From assembly GCA_947502885.1 (NCBI GenBank), contig CANNBP010000001.1:124001-188000 (forward strand): DNA of 64,000 bases, written 5' to 3'. The position numbers and the translations under genes are program-made. Source of the stretch: an uncultured Aquimarina sp. (GTDB lineage: Bacteria > Bacteroidota > Bacteroidia > Flavobacteriales > Flavobacteriaceae). The notes beneath the pieces were generated by a model. It had not been told where the DNA came from. It ran no database searches and saw nothing but the letters and a program-made list of their open reading frames with translations. Shown in pieces: positions 51,923-61,366 of the stretch. Numbering within the stretch: the first letter of the stretch is position 1; each line of letters opens with the position of its first letter.

Positions 51923-53092
51923 ATGACCCTATTAATGACTATACAAACATTACAAAATTGGTTTACAACATATAAAGAAACTTCTTTACATGGACGTTAT
52001 ATAACTAGAGATGATATTAATCCTCTATTTAACGATATATCCTCTAAGGTTGAAATAGAACAACTAGGAGTATCAGAAAATGATGAACTTATACACTTAT
52101 TTAAACTAGGATCAGGAGAAAAGAAGCTATTGTTATGGTCACAAATGCACGGTAACGAAAGTACAACTACAAAAGCTGTTTTTGACTTATTAAACTTTTT
52201 GAATGATAATTCGAATACACTTGGTACCAAAATTCTTGATGCTTGTACATTATATATTGTACCTATGTTGAATCCTGACGGCGCTCGTGCATATACAAGA
52301 CCTAATTTTAATTTAGTTGACCTTAATAGAGATGCTCAGAAAAAAACACAAAAAGAAAGTGTTTTATTTGCTAGTTTGGTACAGCGAGTACAGCCTGATT
52401 TTGGATTTAACCTTCATGGGCAACGTACAATATTTAGTGTAGGAGAGACAAACGTTCCTGCCACTGTTTCTTTCTTGGCTCCTGCAGGTGATAAGGAACG
52501 TACAATTACTCCAGTAAGAAAAATTGCTATGGAAGTTATAGCAAAAATGAATGATGTACTTCAAAATTGTATTCCTAATGGTGTTGGGCGATATGATGAT
52601 GGTTTTAATATCAATTGTGTGGGAGATACATTGGTTGATATGGGGATTCCTACTATTCTTTTCGAAGCAGGGCATTATCCTAATGATTATAGTAGAGAAA
52701 TAACTAGAGAATATATATTTTATTCCTTACTAACTTCTATTGATTATATAAGTAATACTGATATAACAGGAGACGGATATAATGAGTATTTTTCGATACC
52801 CGAAAATGGCAAGTGTTTTTATGATATCATTATAAGAGATGTAATTTTAAATGATAAAAGCGTCGATATTGCTGTGCAATACAAGGAAGAATTGATAGGA
52901 AATAGGGTAGAATTCGTTCCTGAGGTGGCAAAAATTGATAATCTTCAAAAATTTTATGCACATAAAGAGGTTTTAGGTAAAAAAAGAACAATACGGAACG
53001 AAAACGTTACAGTAGAGATAGTTCCAAAGACTCGCCTGTTAAAATTTTATCTAGATTCTGAATTATTCTTAATAGAATCAATAAAAAGATGA
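51923..53092 (+). CDS. M14-family zinc carboxypeptidase
   Basis: The 389-residue enzyme has the M14 zinc site: HGNE in WSQMHGNESTTT (about 75-86; His79, Glu82) and a later His in FGFNLHGQRT. VPMLNPDGARAYTRPNFN and the VDLNRDA segment are family landmarks, with Arg in the latter binding substrate. The late Glu catalytic segment is in TILFEAGHYP. A beta-rich C-terminal region (about 300-389) follows. No signal peptide is visible, so it may be cytoplasmic, unusual for the family but seen in Bacteroidota. Met5 is an alternative start. It is divergent from the XRE gene through the dyad array, and an Lrp gene lies 74 nt downstream. Confidence 0.88.
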   Translation: MTLLMTIQTLQNWFTTYKETSLHGRYITRDDINPLFNDISSKVEIEQLGVSENDELIHLFKLGSGEKKLLLWSQMHGNESTTTKAVFDLLNFLNDNSNTLGTKILDACTLYIVPMLNPDGARAYTRPNFNLVDLNRDAQKKTQKESVLFASLVQRVQPDFGFNLHGQRTIFSVGETNVPATVSFLAPAGDKERTITPVRKIAMEVIAKMNDVLQNCIPNGVGRYDDGFNINCVGDTLVDMGIPTILFEAGHYPNDYSREITREYIFYSLLTSIDYISNTDITGDGYNEYFSIPENGKCFYDIIIRDVILNDKSVDIAVQYKEELIGNRVEFVPEVAKIDNLQKFYAHKEVLGKKRTIRNENVTVEIVPKTRLLKFYLDSELFLIESIKR

Positions 53093-53123
53093 AATAAAAT
53101 GTATGAAAACTGTATTTTTCTGC

Positions 53124-53131
53124 TAAATTTG
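53124..53131 (+). promoter_or_regulatory. Candidate -7 promoter box (TAAATTTG) of the second Lrp gene
   Basis: An exact TAnnTTTG match lies 35 nt before the start codon. No clear -33 element is seen at standard spacing. Confidence 0.3.
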
Positions 53132-53166
53132 TAATGTAATTAATCGGGAAAATAATATATAATACT

Positions 53167-53646
53167 ATGGCAAAGTTTAAATTAGACGAAGTAGATCACC
53201 AAATTTTAGATATGTTAATCGAAAATACTCGAACACCTTTTACAGATATCGCAAAGAAATTGTTGATTTCTGCAGGTACTGTTCATGTGCGAGTAAAGAA
53301 AATGGAAGAAGCGGGTATTATTGAAGGATCTTCATTAACATTGGATTATAAAAAATTAGGGTACTCATTTATTGCTTATGTAGGTATTTATCTTCAAAAT
53401 ACGTCACAAACCAAATTTGTTTTAGAAAGAATAGCTCAAATTCCATATGTTACAGTTGCACATATTACTACTGGAAAGTTTAATATTTTCTGTAAAATTA
53501 GAGCACGAGATACTAATCATGCAAAAGACATTATTTTTAAATTGGATGATATAGAGGGTATATACCGTACAGAAACAATGATTTCTCTTGAAGAAAGCCT
53601 TAATGATAAAAAACGCTTGATGCATTCTATTTTTCAAGAACTATAA
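53167..53646 (+). CDS. Lrp/AsnC-family transcriptional regulator
   Basis: The 159-residue product has an N-terminal winged helix-turn-helix (DEVDHQILDMLIENTRTPF, then LLISAGTVHVRVKKMEEAGII) and a RAM ligand domain (about 70-150) with FIAYVGIYLQ and VTVAHITTGKFNIFCKI. Members bind amino acids or related small molecules and control amino acid transport and metabolism. It is distinct from the Lrp gene at 15 kb, with little identity outside the fold. The nearest functional neighbour is the M14 carboxypeptidase upstream, which could release amino acids, but a link is not shown. A terminator follows. Confidence 0.93.
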   Translation: MAKFKLDEVDHQILDMLIENTRTPFTDIAKKLLISAGTVHVRVKKMEEAGIIEGSSLTLDYKKLGYSFIAYVGIYLQNTSQTKFVLERIAQIPYVTVAHITTGKFNIFCKIRARDTNHAKDIIFKLDDIEGIYRTETMISLEESLNDKKRLMHSIFQEL

Positions 53647-53672
53647 AGGGATATTTTATTAATCTACATTTT

Positions 53673-53703
53673 AGCCCTTTAAGAGAACCACACTTAAAGG
53701 GCT
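53673..53703 (+). terminator. Rho-independent terminator of the second Lrp gene
   Basis: An 11-bp stem (AGCCCTTTAAG at 53673-53683 and its complement at 53693-53703) has a 9-nt loop and a six-T tail. It lies 26 nt past the gene. Confidence 0.88.
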
Positions 53704-53773
53704 TTTTTGATTAATTCTGTATCACATTAACCAAAAAAAATATAACCACAAACCGCCTAAAACCACCACACAA

Positions 53774-56359
53774 ATGGCTAGAAAACCAAAAATCGAACGT
53801 TTTAACGAAAATGTTCTCTCTAAGTACCAAATTTATAATAGTATATTTATAACACTACCGTTTGATACTATTACAAATACAGGAGTTTTATTACCTCTAT
53901 TTAGCGAAATATGTAGAAAAGGATATGATGAGCATAAAAATCCAACAGAAATTGTTGAGAGTTTTTTTGAATCCTATCAAAATAACCCTTCTGATAAGGC
54001 AAAACATGATTTATTATTTCGTTTTATACAGTATATAGAGCGACAAGTAGTATTGTTTGATGCTATCGAAGATGCCGCTTTTCCTATAGTTAATAATATG
54101 GATGGACGAGGTACGTTGCGAAGTATTAAAGAAGAGGCTCAGGCAAAAGGTAAACTTGGAGAGCTTAAGGAATATTTGAAACGTTTTAAAATTAGACCTA
54201 CCTTAACAGCACACCCTACACAGTTCTATCCAGGAACTGTATTAGGAATTATTCATGATCTTGATGCAGCGATTAGAAGTAATAATATTATCAAAATCAA
54301 ACAATTATTAGCGCAATTGGGTAAAACAGGTTTCTTTAAAAAAGAAAAACCAACGCCATATGATGAAGCTGTAAGTTTAATTTGGTATTTAGAAAATGTA
54401 TTCTATCATGCAGCAAGCAAAATTTATAATTATGTGCAACAGAATATTTTTGAAGGAGAAGATCTTGATAATGACCTGATTAATTTAGGATTTTGGCCGG
54501 GAGGAGACAGAGATGGTAATCCATTTGTAACGACAGAAACAACCCTAAAGGTTGCTAAACGCCTGCGTAGAACTATATTAATCAATTATCACCGAGATAT
54601 TAGATTGCTTAAGCGTAGAATTACTTTTGGTAATCTTCAAGATAAAATTACGATATTAGAAAGAGCGCTTTATGATAACTTTTATAATGAAAATATAAAG
54701 GAACCTTTGTCTCTAGAGATGCTAATGAATGGATTACTAGAAATAAAAAAGGAAGTCATAGAGGAACATCAATCTTTGTTTTTAGAAGATTTACAAGATT
54801 TGATCAATAAGGTGAAAATTTTTGGATTTCACTTTGGAACTCTTGATATTAGACAAGATTCAAGAATTCATCACAGTGTCCTTATCAATGTCGTACAAAA
54901 GAGTAATGAACTTGGTTTAGGTATATTTTCTGAAAATTATGAGTCTCTTTCAGAAAAAGAACAATTGGCAGAACTATATAAGGTGACCGGAAAAATAGAT
55001 CCGTCTCTTTTTGAGGATGATATTACTAGGTCTACCATAGAATCTATATACGCGATAAAAGAAATACAACAAAATAATGGTGAACGGGCAGCCAATCGTT
55101 ATATCATTAGTAATAGTGGAAGTGTATTTAGTGTAATCGAAATTTTTGCATTAATACGTCTTTGTGATTGGGATATACCAACACTGGATATTATTCCTCT
55201 TTTTGAAACGATTCCTGATTTAATAGAAGCTCATATAGTGATGGAATCTTTATATACTAATCCGGTATATATGGAACACTTGAAAAGGCGTAATATGAAA
55301 CAGACAATTATGCTCGGTTTTTCTGACGGAACAAAAGATGGAGGATACCTAATGGCAAATTGGGGGATTTTTAAAGCAAAGGAGATGCTAACAGAAATTT
55401 CTAGAAAATATGATATAAAAGTTATGTTTTTTGATGGAAGAGGAGGACCGCCTGCTAGAGGAGGAGGAAATACTAATCAATTTTATGCCTCTTTAGGACC
55501 TACAATAGAGGATGAAGAGATTCAATTAACTGTTCAAGGGCAAACAATTAGTTCGAATTTTGGAACATTAGATTCTTGTCAGTATAATCTTGAACAATTA
55601 TTAGGTGCAGGTGTAGAAAATGAGTTAACCAGTAATAAAAGAAATCTTTTTTCGGCAGAACATAAACATACGATGCAGAAATTGGCCGACATAAGTTATC
55701 AAACATATGTTGATTTTAAAAAGCACCCTAAGTTTCTTCCATATTTAGAACATATGAGTACTTTAAAATATTATGGAAAAGCTAATATTGGTAGTCGTCC
55801 ATCAAAACGTAGTAAAAGTGCTTCTTTAGACTTTGGTGATCTACGTGCTATACCATTTGTAGGTAGCTGGAGTCAATTAAAACAAAATGTTCCAGGTTTT
55901 TATGGTGTGGGAACCGCGTTAAAAGTTTTTGAAGATGATGGGAAATTTGACGAAGTTGTTTCTTTATATAATGGTTCGGCCTTTTTTAGAGCATTAATTG
56001 GTAATAGTATGATGAGCTTAACAAAGTCTTTCTTTGAGCTTACATCATATATGAAAGAGAATAAAGAGTATGGGAAGTTTTGGGATATCATTCATAATGA
56101 GTACTTACTTACCAAAAGATTACTACTAAAACTAACTGGGTATACAGAATTAATGCAAAATGAACCGGCAGGGAAAGCGTCTATTGCTGTAAGAGAAAAT
56201 ATAGTATTGCCATTATTAACGATACAACAATACGCATTAAAGAAAATACAAGAATTAAATATGATTGAAAATGCTGATCCAAATGAGGTAGCTATTTATG
56301 AGAAAATGGTTACTAGATCTCTATTTGGAAACATTAATGCTAGTCGTAATTCTGCCTAA
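53774..56359 (+). CDS. ppc: Phosphoenolpyruvate carboxylase
   Basis: The 861-residue enzyme carboxylates PEP to oxaloacetate, replenishing the TCA cycle. Visible active-site landmarks include LTAHPTQFYPG (His about 146, where E. coli has TAHPTE), FWPGGDRDGNPFVT, LDIRQDS, MLGFSDGTKDGGYLMANW and DGRGGPPARGGG. The length is close to the E. coli enzyme (883). Two positions differ from the classic form: Gln replaces the Glu after TAHPT, and the usual QNTG C-terminus is NINASRNSA. Both may reflect a Bacteroidota subtype. It is cytoplasmic, a tetramer by family, and probably monocistronic. The DinB gene starts 89 nt downstream. Confidence 0.95.
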   Translation: MARKPKIERFNENVLSKYQIYNSIFITLPFDTITNTGVLLPLFSEICRKGYDEHKNPTEIVESFFESYQNNPSDKAKHDLLFRFIQYIERQVVLFDAIEDAAFPIVNNMDGRGTLRSIKEEAQAKGKLGELKEYLKRFKIRPTLTAHPTQFYPGTVLGIIHDLDAAIRSNNIIKIKQLLAQLGKTGFFKKEKPTPYDEAVSLIWYLENVFYHAASKIYNYVQQNIFEGEDLDNDLINLGFWPGGDRDGNPFVTTETTLKVAKRLRRTILINYHRDIRLLKRRITFGNLQDKITILERALYDNFYNENIKEPLSLEMLMNGLLEIKKEVIEEHQSLFLEDLQDLINKVKIFGFHFGTLDIRQDSRIHHSVLINVVQKSNELGLGIFSENYESLSEKEQLAELYKVTGKIDPSLFEDDITRSTIESIYAIKEIQQNNGERAANRYIISNSGSVFSVIEIFALIRLCDWDIPTLDIIPLFETIPDLIEAHIVMESLYTNPVYMEHLKRRNMKQTIMLGFSDGTKDGGYLMANWGIFKAKEMLTEISRKYDIKVMFFDGRGGPPARGGGNTNQFYASLGPTIEDEEIQLTVQGQTISSNFGTLDSCQYNLEQLLGAGVENELTSNKRNLFSAEHKHTMQKLADISYQTYVDFKKHPKFLPYLEHMSTLKYYGKANIGSRPSKRSKSASLDFGDLRAIPFVGSWSQLKQNVPGFYGVGTALKVFEDDGKFDEVVSLYNGSAFFRALIGNSMMSLTKSFFELTSYMKENKEYGKFWDIIHNEYLLTKRLLLKLTGYTELMQNEPAGKASIAVRENIVLPLLTIQQYALKKIQELNMIENADPNEVAIYEKMVTRSLFGNINASRNSA

Positions 56360-56448
56360 AGTATTGTTAAGTTTATGGCAATAAAAATCAGAATCAATAC
56401 CTTTCAGAAGAGAGTAGTCAATCGTATTAACTTATTAAATTTCTATAT

Positions 56449-56961
56449 ATGTCGATTCAATTAGAACAAGGAGAATATAACACTTATTATAGTACATATA
56501 CTTCTAAAGCAGAGTATGTTAATGTTGTTGAAGGTTTGCAGATTGGTAAAAAGGAATTCGTTGATTTTGTAAATACCATTCCTAAAGAAAAAATGGAATA
56601 TAGGTATGCCGAAGAAAAATGGACAATTGCCGAAGTATTGCAACATGTCATTGATACAGAGCGTATTTTTGCTTATCGAGCCTTGAGATTTGCTAGAAAC
56701 GACAAAACGGCAATTTTAGGATTTGAACAAAATGATTATGTTCCAAACTCTAATGCAAATAATCGTTCTGTAGAAGAGCTAGTAAATGATTTTAAAATTA
56801 CTAGAGATAATTCTATATCATTATTTAATAGTTTTACAGAAGAAATGTTGACTAGAATAGGTGAGGCTAGTGGTAGTCCAATGAGTACTAGGGCAGTTGG
56901 ATATATTTTGGCAGGACATCAAATACACCATGTAAACATCATAAAAGAACGCTATTTATAG
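56449..56961 (+). CDS. DinB-family protein
   Basis: The 170-residue protein has the four-helix DinB/YfiT fold. Metal-ligand histidines are visible in VLQHVIDTERIFAYRALRF and AGHQIHHVNIIKERY. A typical segment is MEYRYAEEKWTIAEVLQHV. The family includes thiol transferases and metal-dependent hydrolases; many members have no known role, and the DinB name does not imply DNA polymerase. The three-His site suggests a divalent metal. The substrate cannot be told. It lies 89 nt downstream of ppc on the same strand and converges on the LolD-like gene. Confidence 0.9.
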   Translation: MSIQLEQGEYNTYYSTYTSKAEYVNVVEGLQIGKKEFVDFVNTIPKEKMEYRYAEEKWTIAEVLQHVIDTERIFAYRALRFARNDKTAILGFEQNDYVPNSNANNRSVEELVNDFKITRDNSISLFNSFTEEMLTRIGEASGSPMSTRAVGYILAGHQIHHVNIIKERYL

Positions 56962-57002
56962 GTTTAACAGCTTATAAATAGTGTTTTTATAATAGAGCAA
57001 AA

Positions 57003-57665
57003 TTAATCAACTATTTTACCATCAACCATAACCAATTTACGATCGGCCATATTTGCAAGTTCTTGATTATGAGTTACAATTACAAAGGTTTGTCCAAATT
57101 GATCTCTTAGTTTAAAAAATAATTGATGAAGGTTTTCTGCGGCTTCACTATCTAAATTTCCAGAAGGTTCATCAGCATAAACGACCTCTGGGTTATTTAT
57201 TAAAGCTCTGGCAACAGCTACACGTTGTTGTTCTCCTCCAGATAATTCTGCAGGTTTATGATGATATCTATGAGACAATCCTAAAAAATCTAATATTTCT
57301 GAAGCTCTTTTTTCTGCTTCGGCCTTAGGAGTCTTTTTTATATAAGCAGGAATACATACATTTTCAATAGCTGTAAACTCAGGTAATAATTGGTGAAACT
57401 GAAAAATAAACCCTAATTGTTCATTTCTAAATTTAGAAAGCTGCTTCTCTGATAGTTTATTGATATCTGTATTATTAATAACCAATTGACTGTTGTTGTT
57501 TTTACTAACACGATCTAGTGTACCTAAAATTTGTAATAGAGTCGTTTTTCCAGCACCAGAAGCTCCAACAATAGAAATGATTTCTCCTTTTTTTATATGA
57601 AGGTCTACGCCTTTGAGTACGTGTAGATTACCGTAGTTCTTATGGATATTATTTGCTTTGATCAT
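57003..57665 (-). CDS. ABC transporter ATP-binding protein, LolD-like
   Basis: The 220-residue ATPase has Walker [12 protein letters not shown] (about 34-44), the Q loop, signature [15 protein letters not shown] and Walker [13 protein letters not shown], with the switch His in IVTHNQELA. It resembles LolD and MacB-type ATPases that drive lipoprotein release or MacB-type mechanotransmission. The permease (LolC/E-like) gene is not in the neighbourhood, so pairing is not shown. It is a cytoplasmic subunit at the inner membrane. It is convergent with the DinB gene, 41 nt away, and divergent from msrA. Confidence 0.93.
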   Translation of the reverse strand: MIKANNIHKNYGNLHVLKGVDLHIKKGEIISIVGASGAGKTTLLQILGTLDRVSKNNNSQLVINNTDINKLSEKQLSKFRNEQLGFIFQFHQLLPEFTAIENVCIPAYIKKTPKAEAEKRASEILDFLGLSHRYHHKPAELSGGEQQRVAVARALINNPEVVYADEPSGNLDSEAAENLHQLFFKLRDQFGQTFVIVTHNQELANMADRKLVMVDGKIVD

Positions 57666-57879
57666 TTACTTTTTCAACTTAATGGAGTGAAAATAATCAA
57701 TATCATTAGAATCCCCAAGATATTCTGGAATAAGAACATGAAAAACTTAAAATAATAATTTTAAAAGTTCTGGCTTAAAAGTTATAATGTTAAAAAAATA
57801 CTTGCTATATATGTACTCTCATTTGTAGTGTTTATTTAAAATTGATAAGTGATTTTCTAGAAAGCTTTAATTTAAGTAT

Positions 57880-58431
57880 ATGGAAGAAAATAATAAAGAA
57901 ATTGCGGTGTTGGCAGGAGGATGTTTTTGGTGTACCGAAGCTGTTTTTCAACGTTTAGAAGGAGTATTTAATGTATTACCAGGGTACACTGGGGGTGATA
58001 TTAAAAATCCAGCATATCGAGAGATAACTACAGGTAAAACTGGACATGCAGAATCAATTAAGATAACATATGATTCTAAAATTATCACTTATACAGAGTT
58101 GTTAGAAGTATTTTTTGCAACACATGATCCAACAACATTAAATCAACAAGGAGCCGATCGAGGTACGCATTATAGAAGCGCAATTTTTTATGATAATGAA
58201 ACTCAGAAGCAAGTTGCAGAAGAGATGATTGCACAATTAACAAATGAAAAAGTATTTAGTGATCCAATTGTAACTGAAGTAGTGAAATTAGATGCATTTT
58301 ATAATGCAGAAGAGTATCATAAAGACTATTACAATCAAAATTCAAGTCAAGGGTATTGCCAATTTGTAATTAACCCAAAACTTAAAAAATTAAATACTAC
58401 CTTTAAAAATAAATTGAAAAAAGAAAAATAG
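57880..58431 (+). CDS. msrA: Peptide-methionine (S)-S-oxide reductase
   Basis: The 183-residue enzyme repairs methionine S-sulfoxide in proteins. The catalytic motif is GGCFWC (13-18), with nucleophile Cys15, and Cys18 in the usual GCFWC spacing. [22 protein letters not shown] is a strong family stretch. Likely recycling Cys is in [13 protein letters not shown] near the C-terminus. It lacks a signal peptide, so it is cytoplasmic. FolE follows after 11 nt, so msrA and folE are probably one operon. No fused MsrB domain is present. Confidence 0.96.
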   Translation: MEENNKEIAVLAGGCFWCTEAVFQRLEGVFNVLPGYTGGDIKNPAYREITTGKTGHAESIKITYDSKIITYTELLEVFFATHDPTTLNQQGADRGTHYRSAIFYDNETQKQVAEEMIAQLTNEKVFSDPIVTEVVKLDAFYNAEEYHKDYYNQNSSQGYCQFVINPKLKKLNTTFKNKLKKEK

Positions 58432-58442
58432 AAGTAATTGTT

Positions 58443-59039
58443 ATGCCGTATAAGAATTTTGAGGAATATAATATTAAAGTAACGGAAGAAGTAAAAGAAA
58501 AATTTGAATCCATTATTTCAGATTTAGGCGAAGATGTTAGTAGAGAAGGTATTGTTAAAACACCGGAGCGAGCAGCAAAGGCAATGCAATTTTTGACCCA
58601 AGGATATCATCAAGATCCTGCTGAAATTCTTAAAAGTGCCATGTTTAAAGAAGATTATGATGATATGGTTATAGTAAAGGATATCGAATTATATTCTTTA
58701 TGTGAGCACCACATGCTTCCATTCTTTGGAAAAGCACATATAGCATATATCCCAGATGGACATATTGTAGGATTAAGTAAGCTACCAAGAATAGTAGATG
58801 TATTTGCTAGGAGATTACAAGTGCAAGAGCGTCTTACTCATGATATTTTAGAATGTATTAATAATACATTAAAACCACAAGGAGTTGCAGTGGTTATCGA
58901 GGCGTCTCATATGTGTATGATGATGAGAGGTGTTCAGAAACAAAATTCTGTGACAACCACGTCTGGTTTTAGAGGACAATTTGAAAAAATGGAGACTAGA
59001 ACAGAATTTTTAAGGTTAATTACTTCTGATCTTAGTTAA
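58443..59039 (+). CDS. folE: GTP cyclohydrolase I
   Basis: The 198-residue enzyme converts GTP to dihydroneopterin triphosphate at the start of folate and tetrahydrobiopterin synthesis. Zinc ligands are in [20 protein letters not shown] (Cys and His) and [10 protein letters not shown] (Cys). [23 protein letters not shown] is a family signature. The N-terminal part ([18 protein letters not shown]) is typical. It is homodecameric by family and cytoplasmic. It lies 11 nt after msrA and is probably translated from the same message. A small membrane protein gene follows at 62 nt. Confidence 0.96.
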   Translation: MPYKNFEEYNIKVTEEVKEKFESIISDLGEDVSREGIVKTPERAAKAMQFLTQGYHQDPAEILKSAMFKEDYDDMVIVKDIELYSLCEHHMLPFFGKAHIAYIPDGHIVGLSKLPRIVDVFARRLQVQERLTHDILECINNTLKPQGVAVVIEASHMCMMMRGVQKQNSVTTTSGFRGQFEKMETRTEFLRLITSDLS

Positions 59040-59100
59040 TTGTTTTTTTTGGAATACTCTTTGCTTTATATTAGTGTGTAAAACCCCAAAAAATAATATA

Positions 59101-59397
59101 ATGGCAAAAGACAAATACAAAAAACTTGGTTTAAGTTTACTTTTTGATGGAATAGGAATGCTCTCCTATATAATTCCGGGTGTGATGGAATTCACTGATG
59201 TGGTATGGGCGCCTATTGCTGGATGGTTAATGACCAAAATGTATAAAGGTAACATTGGTAAAGCAGCAGGGGTATTTACCTTAATAGAAGAAGCATTACC
59301 AGGTTTTGATGTAATTCCGACATTTACTATTATGTGGGTATACACCTATGTAATCAAAAAAGAAAGTGTAGACGCAATTGAAGTTGATATTACCTAA
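59101..59397 (+). CDS. Small membrane protein of unknown function
   Basis: The ATG at 59101 gives 98 residues; an in-frame GTG at 59074 is less likely because it would add nine polar residues to a well-formed N-terminus. About two membrane segments are visible (LSLLFDGIGMLSYIIPGVM near 10-28 and VIPTFTIMWVYTYVI near 72-86), with AGWLMTKMYKG between. I do not recognise a named family, although similar proteins appear in flavobacteria. It is an inner membrane protein of unknown function. It follows folE by 62 nt on the same strand and may share its transcript. Confidence 0.75.
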   Translation: MAKDKYKKLGLSLLFDGIGMLSYIIPGVMEFTDVVWAPIAGWLMTKMYKGNIGKAAGVFTLIEEALPGFDVIPTFTIMWVYTYVIKKESVDAIEVDIT

Positions 59398-59431
59398 TAA
59401 GGTGATGTTTGGAGTAAAATAAGTTTGAAAA

Positions 59432-59947
59432 TTAGTCTTTAATAAAACGAGCGAATCCTAATCGTTTTAGCATCTTTTTTTCAAACTCCCAAAAAAACTT
59501 AAATTGCCCAACCAACCAACCTACTATAAGTAGTAATACTTGATAGACAGGAAAAATTATAAATATTCGTAATGGCCAGTATAACCAGCCGTTGGTGGTG
59601 TCTTTTAGTATTCCAAAAAATGAAAGTAATGGATCAGATACGCGAGCAGCTGTAGATCCCGTTATGGCAAATGCAATAAATATAGCAATGAGCTCCCATC
59701 TATAAGTGACATCCCATTTGTTTTCAAGTACTTTAAATAGTTTTAAAGTTATATACAAAAAAATAACAGATAATATAACTATACTACCTGCATGTAAACC
59801 TAGATATAGGTTTTCATTAATATGTACTGATTTTAAAATATATTTACTTAGTACGTGTGATGAAAATAATAAACTTACTAATCCTAGTAGAGGAAACACT
59901 AATTGCCAACTAGATTTGATTTCCCAACGTTCCTTAAATTTTTGCAT
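59432..59947 (-). CDS. DUF6787 membrane protein
   Basis: Starting at the ATG at 59947 gives 171 residues, preferred over a Met five codons upstream, because QKFKERWEI is the usual family N-terminus. There are about four membrane helices (17-37, 50-72, 85-104 and 120-145). Signature stretches are KFKERWEIKSSWQLVFPL and TNGWLYWPLRIFIIFPVYQ. The end (FKFFWEFEKKMLKRLG) is basic. The family is restricted, as far as I recall, to Bacteroidota and has no known role. It lies 31 nt downstream of the DUF6146 gene and is probably co-transcribed. Confidence 0.8.
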   Translation of the reverse strand: MQKFKERWEIKSSWQLVFPLLGLVSLLFSSHVLSKYILKSVHINENLYLGLHAGSIVILSVIFLYITLKLFKVLENKWDVTYRWELIAIFIAFAITGSTAARVSDPLLSFFGILKDTTNGWLYWPLRIFIIFPVYQVLLLIVGWLVGQFKFFWEFEKKMLKRLGFARFIKD

Positions 59948-59978
59948 GCGCCAAAAATACAATTAAATATAACGTAAA

Positions 59979-60404
59979 TCAAAATCCTCCTCGAGATCCA
60001 ACAAAGCGTTGTTTATATCTTCGTTCAAAATATCTAAAATAATTAAAAAGTAGATAATTAACTTCATAACCATAGTGAATGGTTGGATCGTAATTTATTT
60101 GTTGTATGTAAATATTAGGGTCGTATTGTAACGGTTGTAATACTCTTTGGTTATACTGTGTTACATAAACTCTATTTCTGTTTTCTAATGATGTTTCAGA
60201 AAAGAACCCTCTTGGTTGTTGTGTGGCTAGCCATGCATTAAAACCTGGTTCTATAATCATAATTTCATATTCTAAACTATCATTTGCAATACGCAATGTA
60301 TCCGAAGCAGTTTCTGTCGAGGACATATTCATATTTCTACTTTGTGTTGTAGAGCAACTATATATAAATAATCCTAGTATTAATATTAAAAGACCATTTT
60401 TCAT
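59979..60404 (-). CDS. DUF6146 lipoprotein
   Basis: The 141-residue product has a lipoprotein signal (LILGLFIYSC, Cys about 17). The mature part contains LRIANDSLEYEIMIIEPGF, PRGFFSETSLENRNRVYV and a Tyr- and Phe-rich tail (VNYLLFNYFRYFERRY) typical of DUF6146. The family is found next to DUF6787 in many flavobacteria, as here. It is presumably periplasmic or outer membrane anchored. No enzymatic motif is visible. In the synteny I remember, it sits close to DUF937 and serA, but here two secreted protein genes intervene. Confidence 0.82.
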   Translation of the reverse strand: MKNGLLILILGLFIYSCSTTQSRNMNMSSTETASDTLRIANDSLEYEIMIIEPGFNAWLATQQPRGFFSETSLENRNRVYVTQYNQRVLQPLQYDPNIYIQQINYDPTIHYGYEVNYLLFNYFRYFERRYKQRFVGSRGGF

Positions 60405-60467
60405 TTGTATTCCATTTCCATTTACTCTAAATATATCTAAAAAAAGAATACACTTGTGTTGTATAAA

Positions 60468-61361
60468 TTATAAATTCCAGAAATTAGTCTGATTTTCTTC
60501 GATTTCTTGAGTATCAGTCAGTGTTGTTTCCATGCTATACATTATAAATTCGGTAAAACGATTCGTTGCAAATTGCGAATTATTTCCATTAGAATACAAT
60601 AACCCAAAGCCATTGGTTGCAGTGCAGGGACCGTTAGTATAATTACCTGTTCTAATAATACTACCATTTTTTCTAATGGTTTGAACTACATTGGCTCGAA
60701 TAAATGATAGTTGTTGCCATTCATCATTTGTATTTGATGTACTACGAACCCCATCACAACACCAGCCAGAGTCAAAATATATAGTGTTGTCGGACCAATT
60801 TACATGAGCAGACCAACGGTTAGGGTTGTTTCCTGGTTCTCGAGTACCAAAAGTAAATTGACTTTTGCGTGTACTATAGATAACTGTAAGTACAGAACCA
60901 TTTACCCCTGCATTTGTGAGGGTTTGAATGCTTGTGTTGATATCTAATCGATCATTAACACCATCACCAACAAAATATGGGAGTAGGGGATCTGTTATGA
61001 ATTGAGGTTGAAAAGCATTGGTATTTTGTATTGCATTTCTTCCTAGACCACTTTGATCATACCAAGTAACGACATATACATTTGCGGCACCACGCCAATT
61101 ATCTATGGCTATAACATCAACAATATCATTATCTGACCAACCAAAATCTGATTCGGCATTATCACTATCTCGTCTTAGACGTACAAGGGGACCATTGTAA
61201 TCAGATTCTAATACACGAAAGGATAAGGCAAAACTTATATTGTTCAATTTTTCATCCAAAATATGAGAAGGTCTCATTGTTGGAAAGTTATTATGTTGCG
61301 AAATTTGTCCGAAACTTAAGTATGAAAAAAGTATAGATATGTAGAGTGCAAGTTTTTTCAT
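60468..61361 (-). CDS. Secreted LamG-like protein resembling the arabinofuranosidase (GH54-type) catalytic domain
   Basis: The 297-residue product has a signal peptide (about 1-19). The main domain (about 25-290) has ALSFRVLESDYNGPLVRLRR, SDNAESDFGW and VTWYDQSGLGRNAIQ, which match the alpha-L-arabinofuranosidase B-type catalytic domain (GH54 fold, a LamG-like sandwich) and its bacterial relatives. It lacks the arabinose-binding module usual in fungal enzymes, and I could not place the catalytic acids, so enzyme activity is not assured; a carbohydrate-binding or adhesive role is equally possible. No sorting tail is visible. It starts only 5 nt after the upstream gene, so the two form an operon. 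Confidence 0.75.
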   Translation of the reverse strand: MKKLALYISILFSYLSFGQISQHNNFPTMRPSHILDEKLNNISFALSFRVLESDYNGPLVRLRRDSDNAESDFGWSDNDIVDVIAIDNWRGAANVYVVTWYDQSGLGRNAIQNTNAFQPQFITDPLLPYFVGDGVNDRLDINTSIQTLTNAGVNGSVLTVIYSTRKSQFTFGTREPGNNPNRWSAHVNWSDNTIYFDSGWCCDGVRSTSNTNDEWQQLSFIRANVVQTIRKNGSIIRTGNYTNGPCTATNGFGLLYSNGNNSQFATNRFTEFIMYSMETTLTDTQEIEENQTNFWNL

Positions 61362-61366
61362 GAGCT

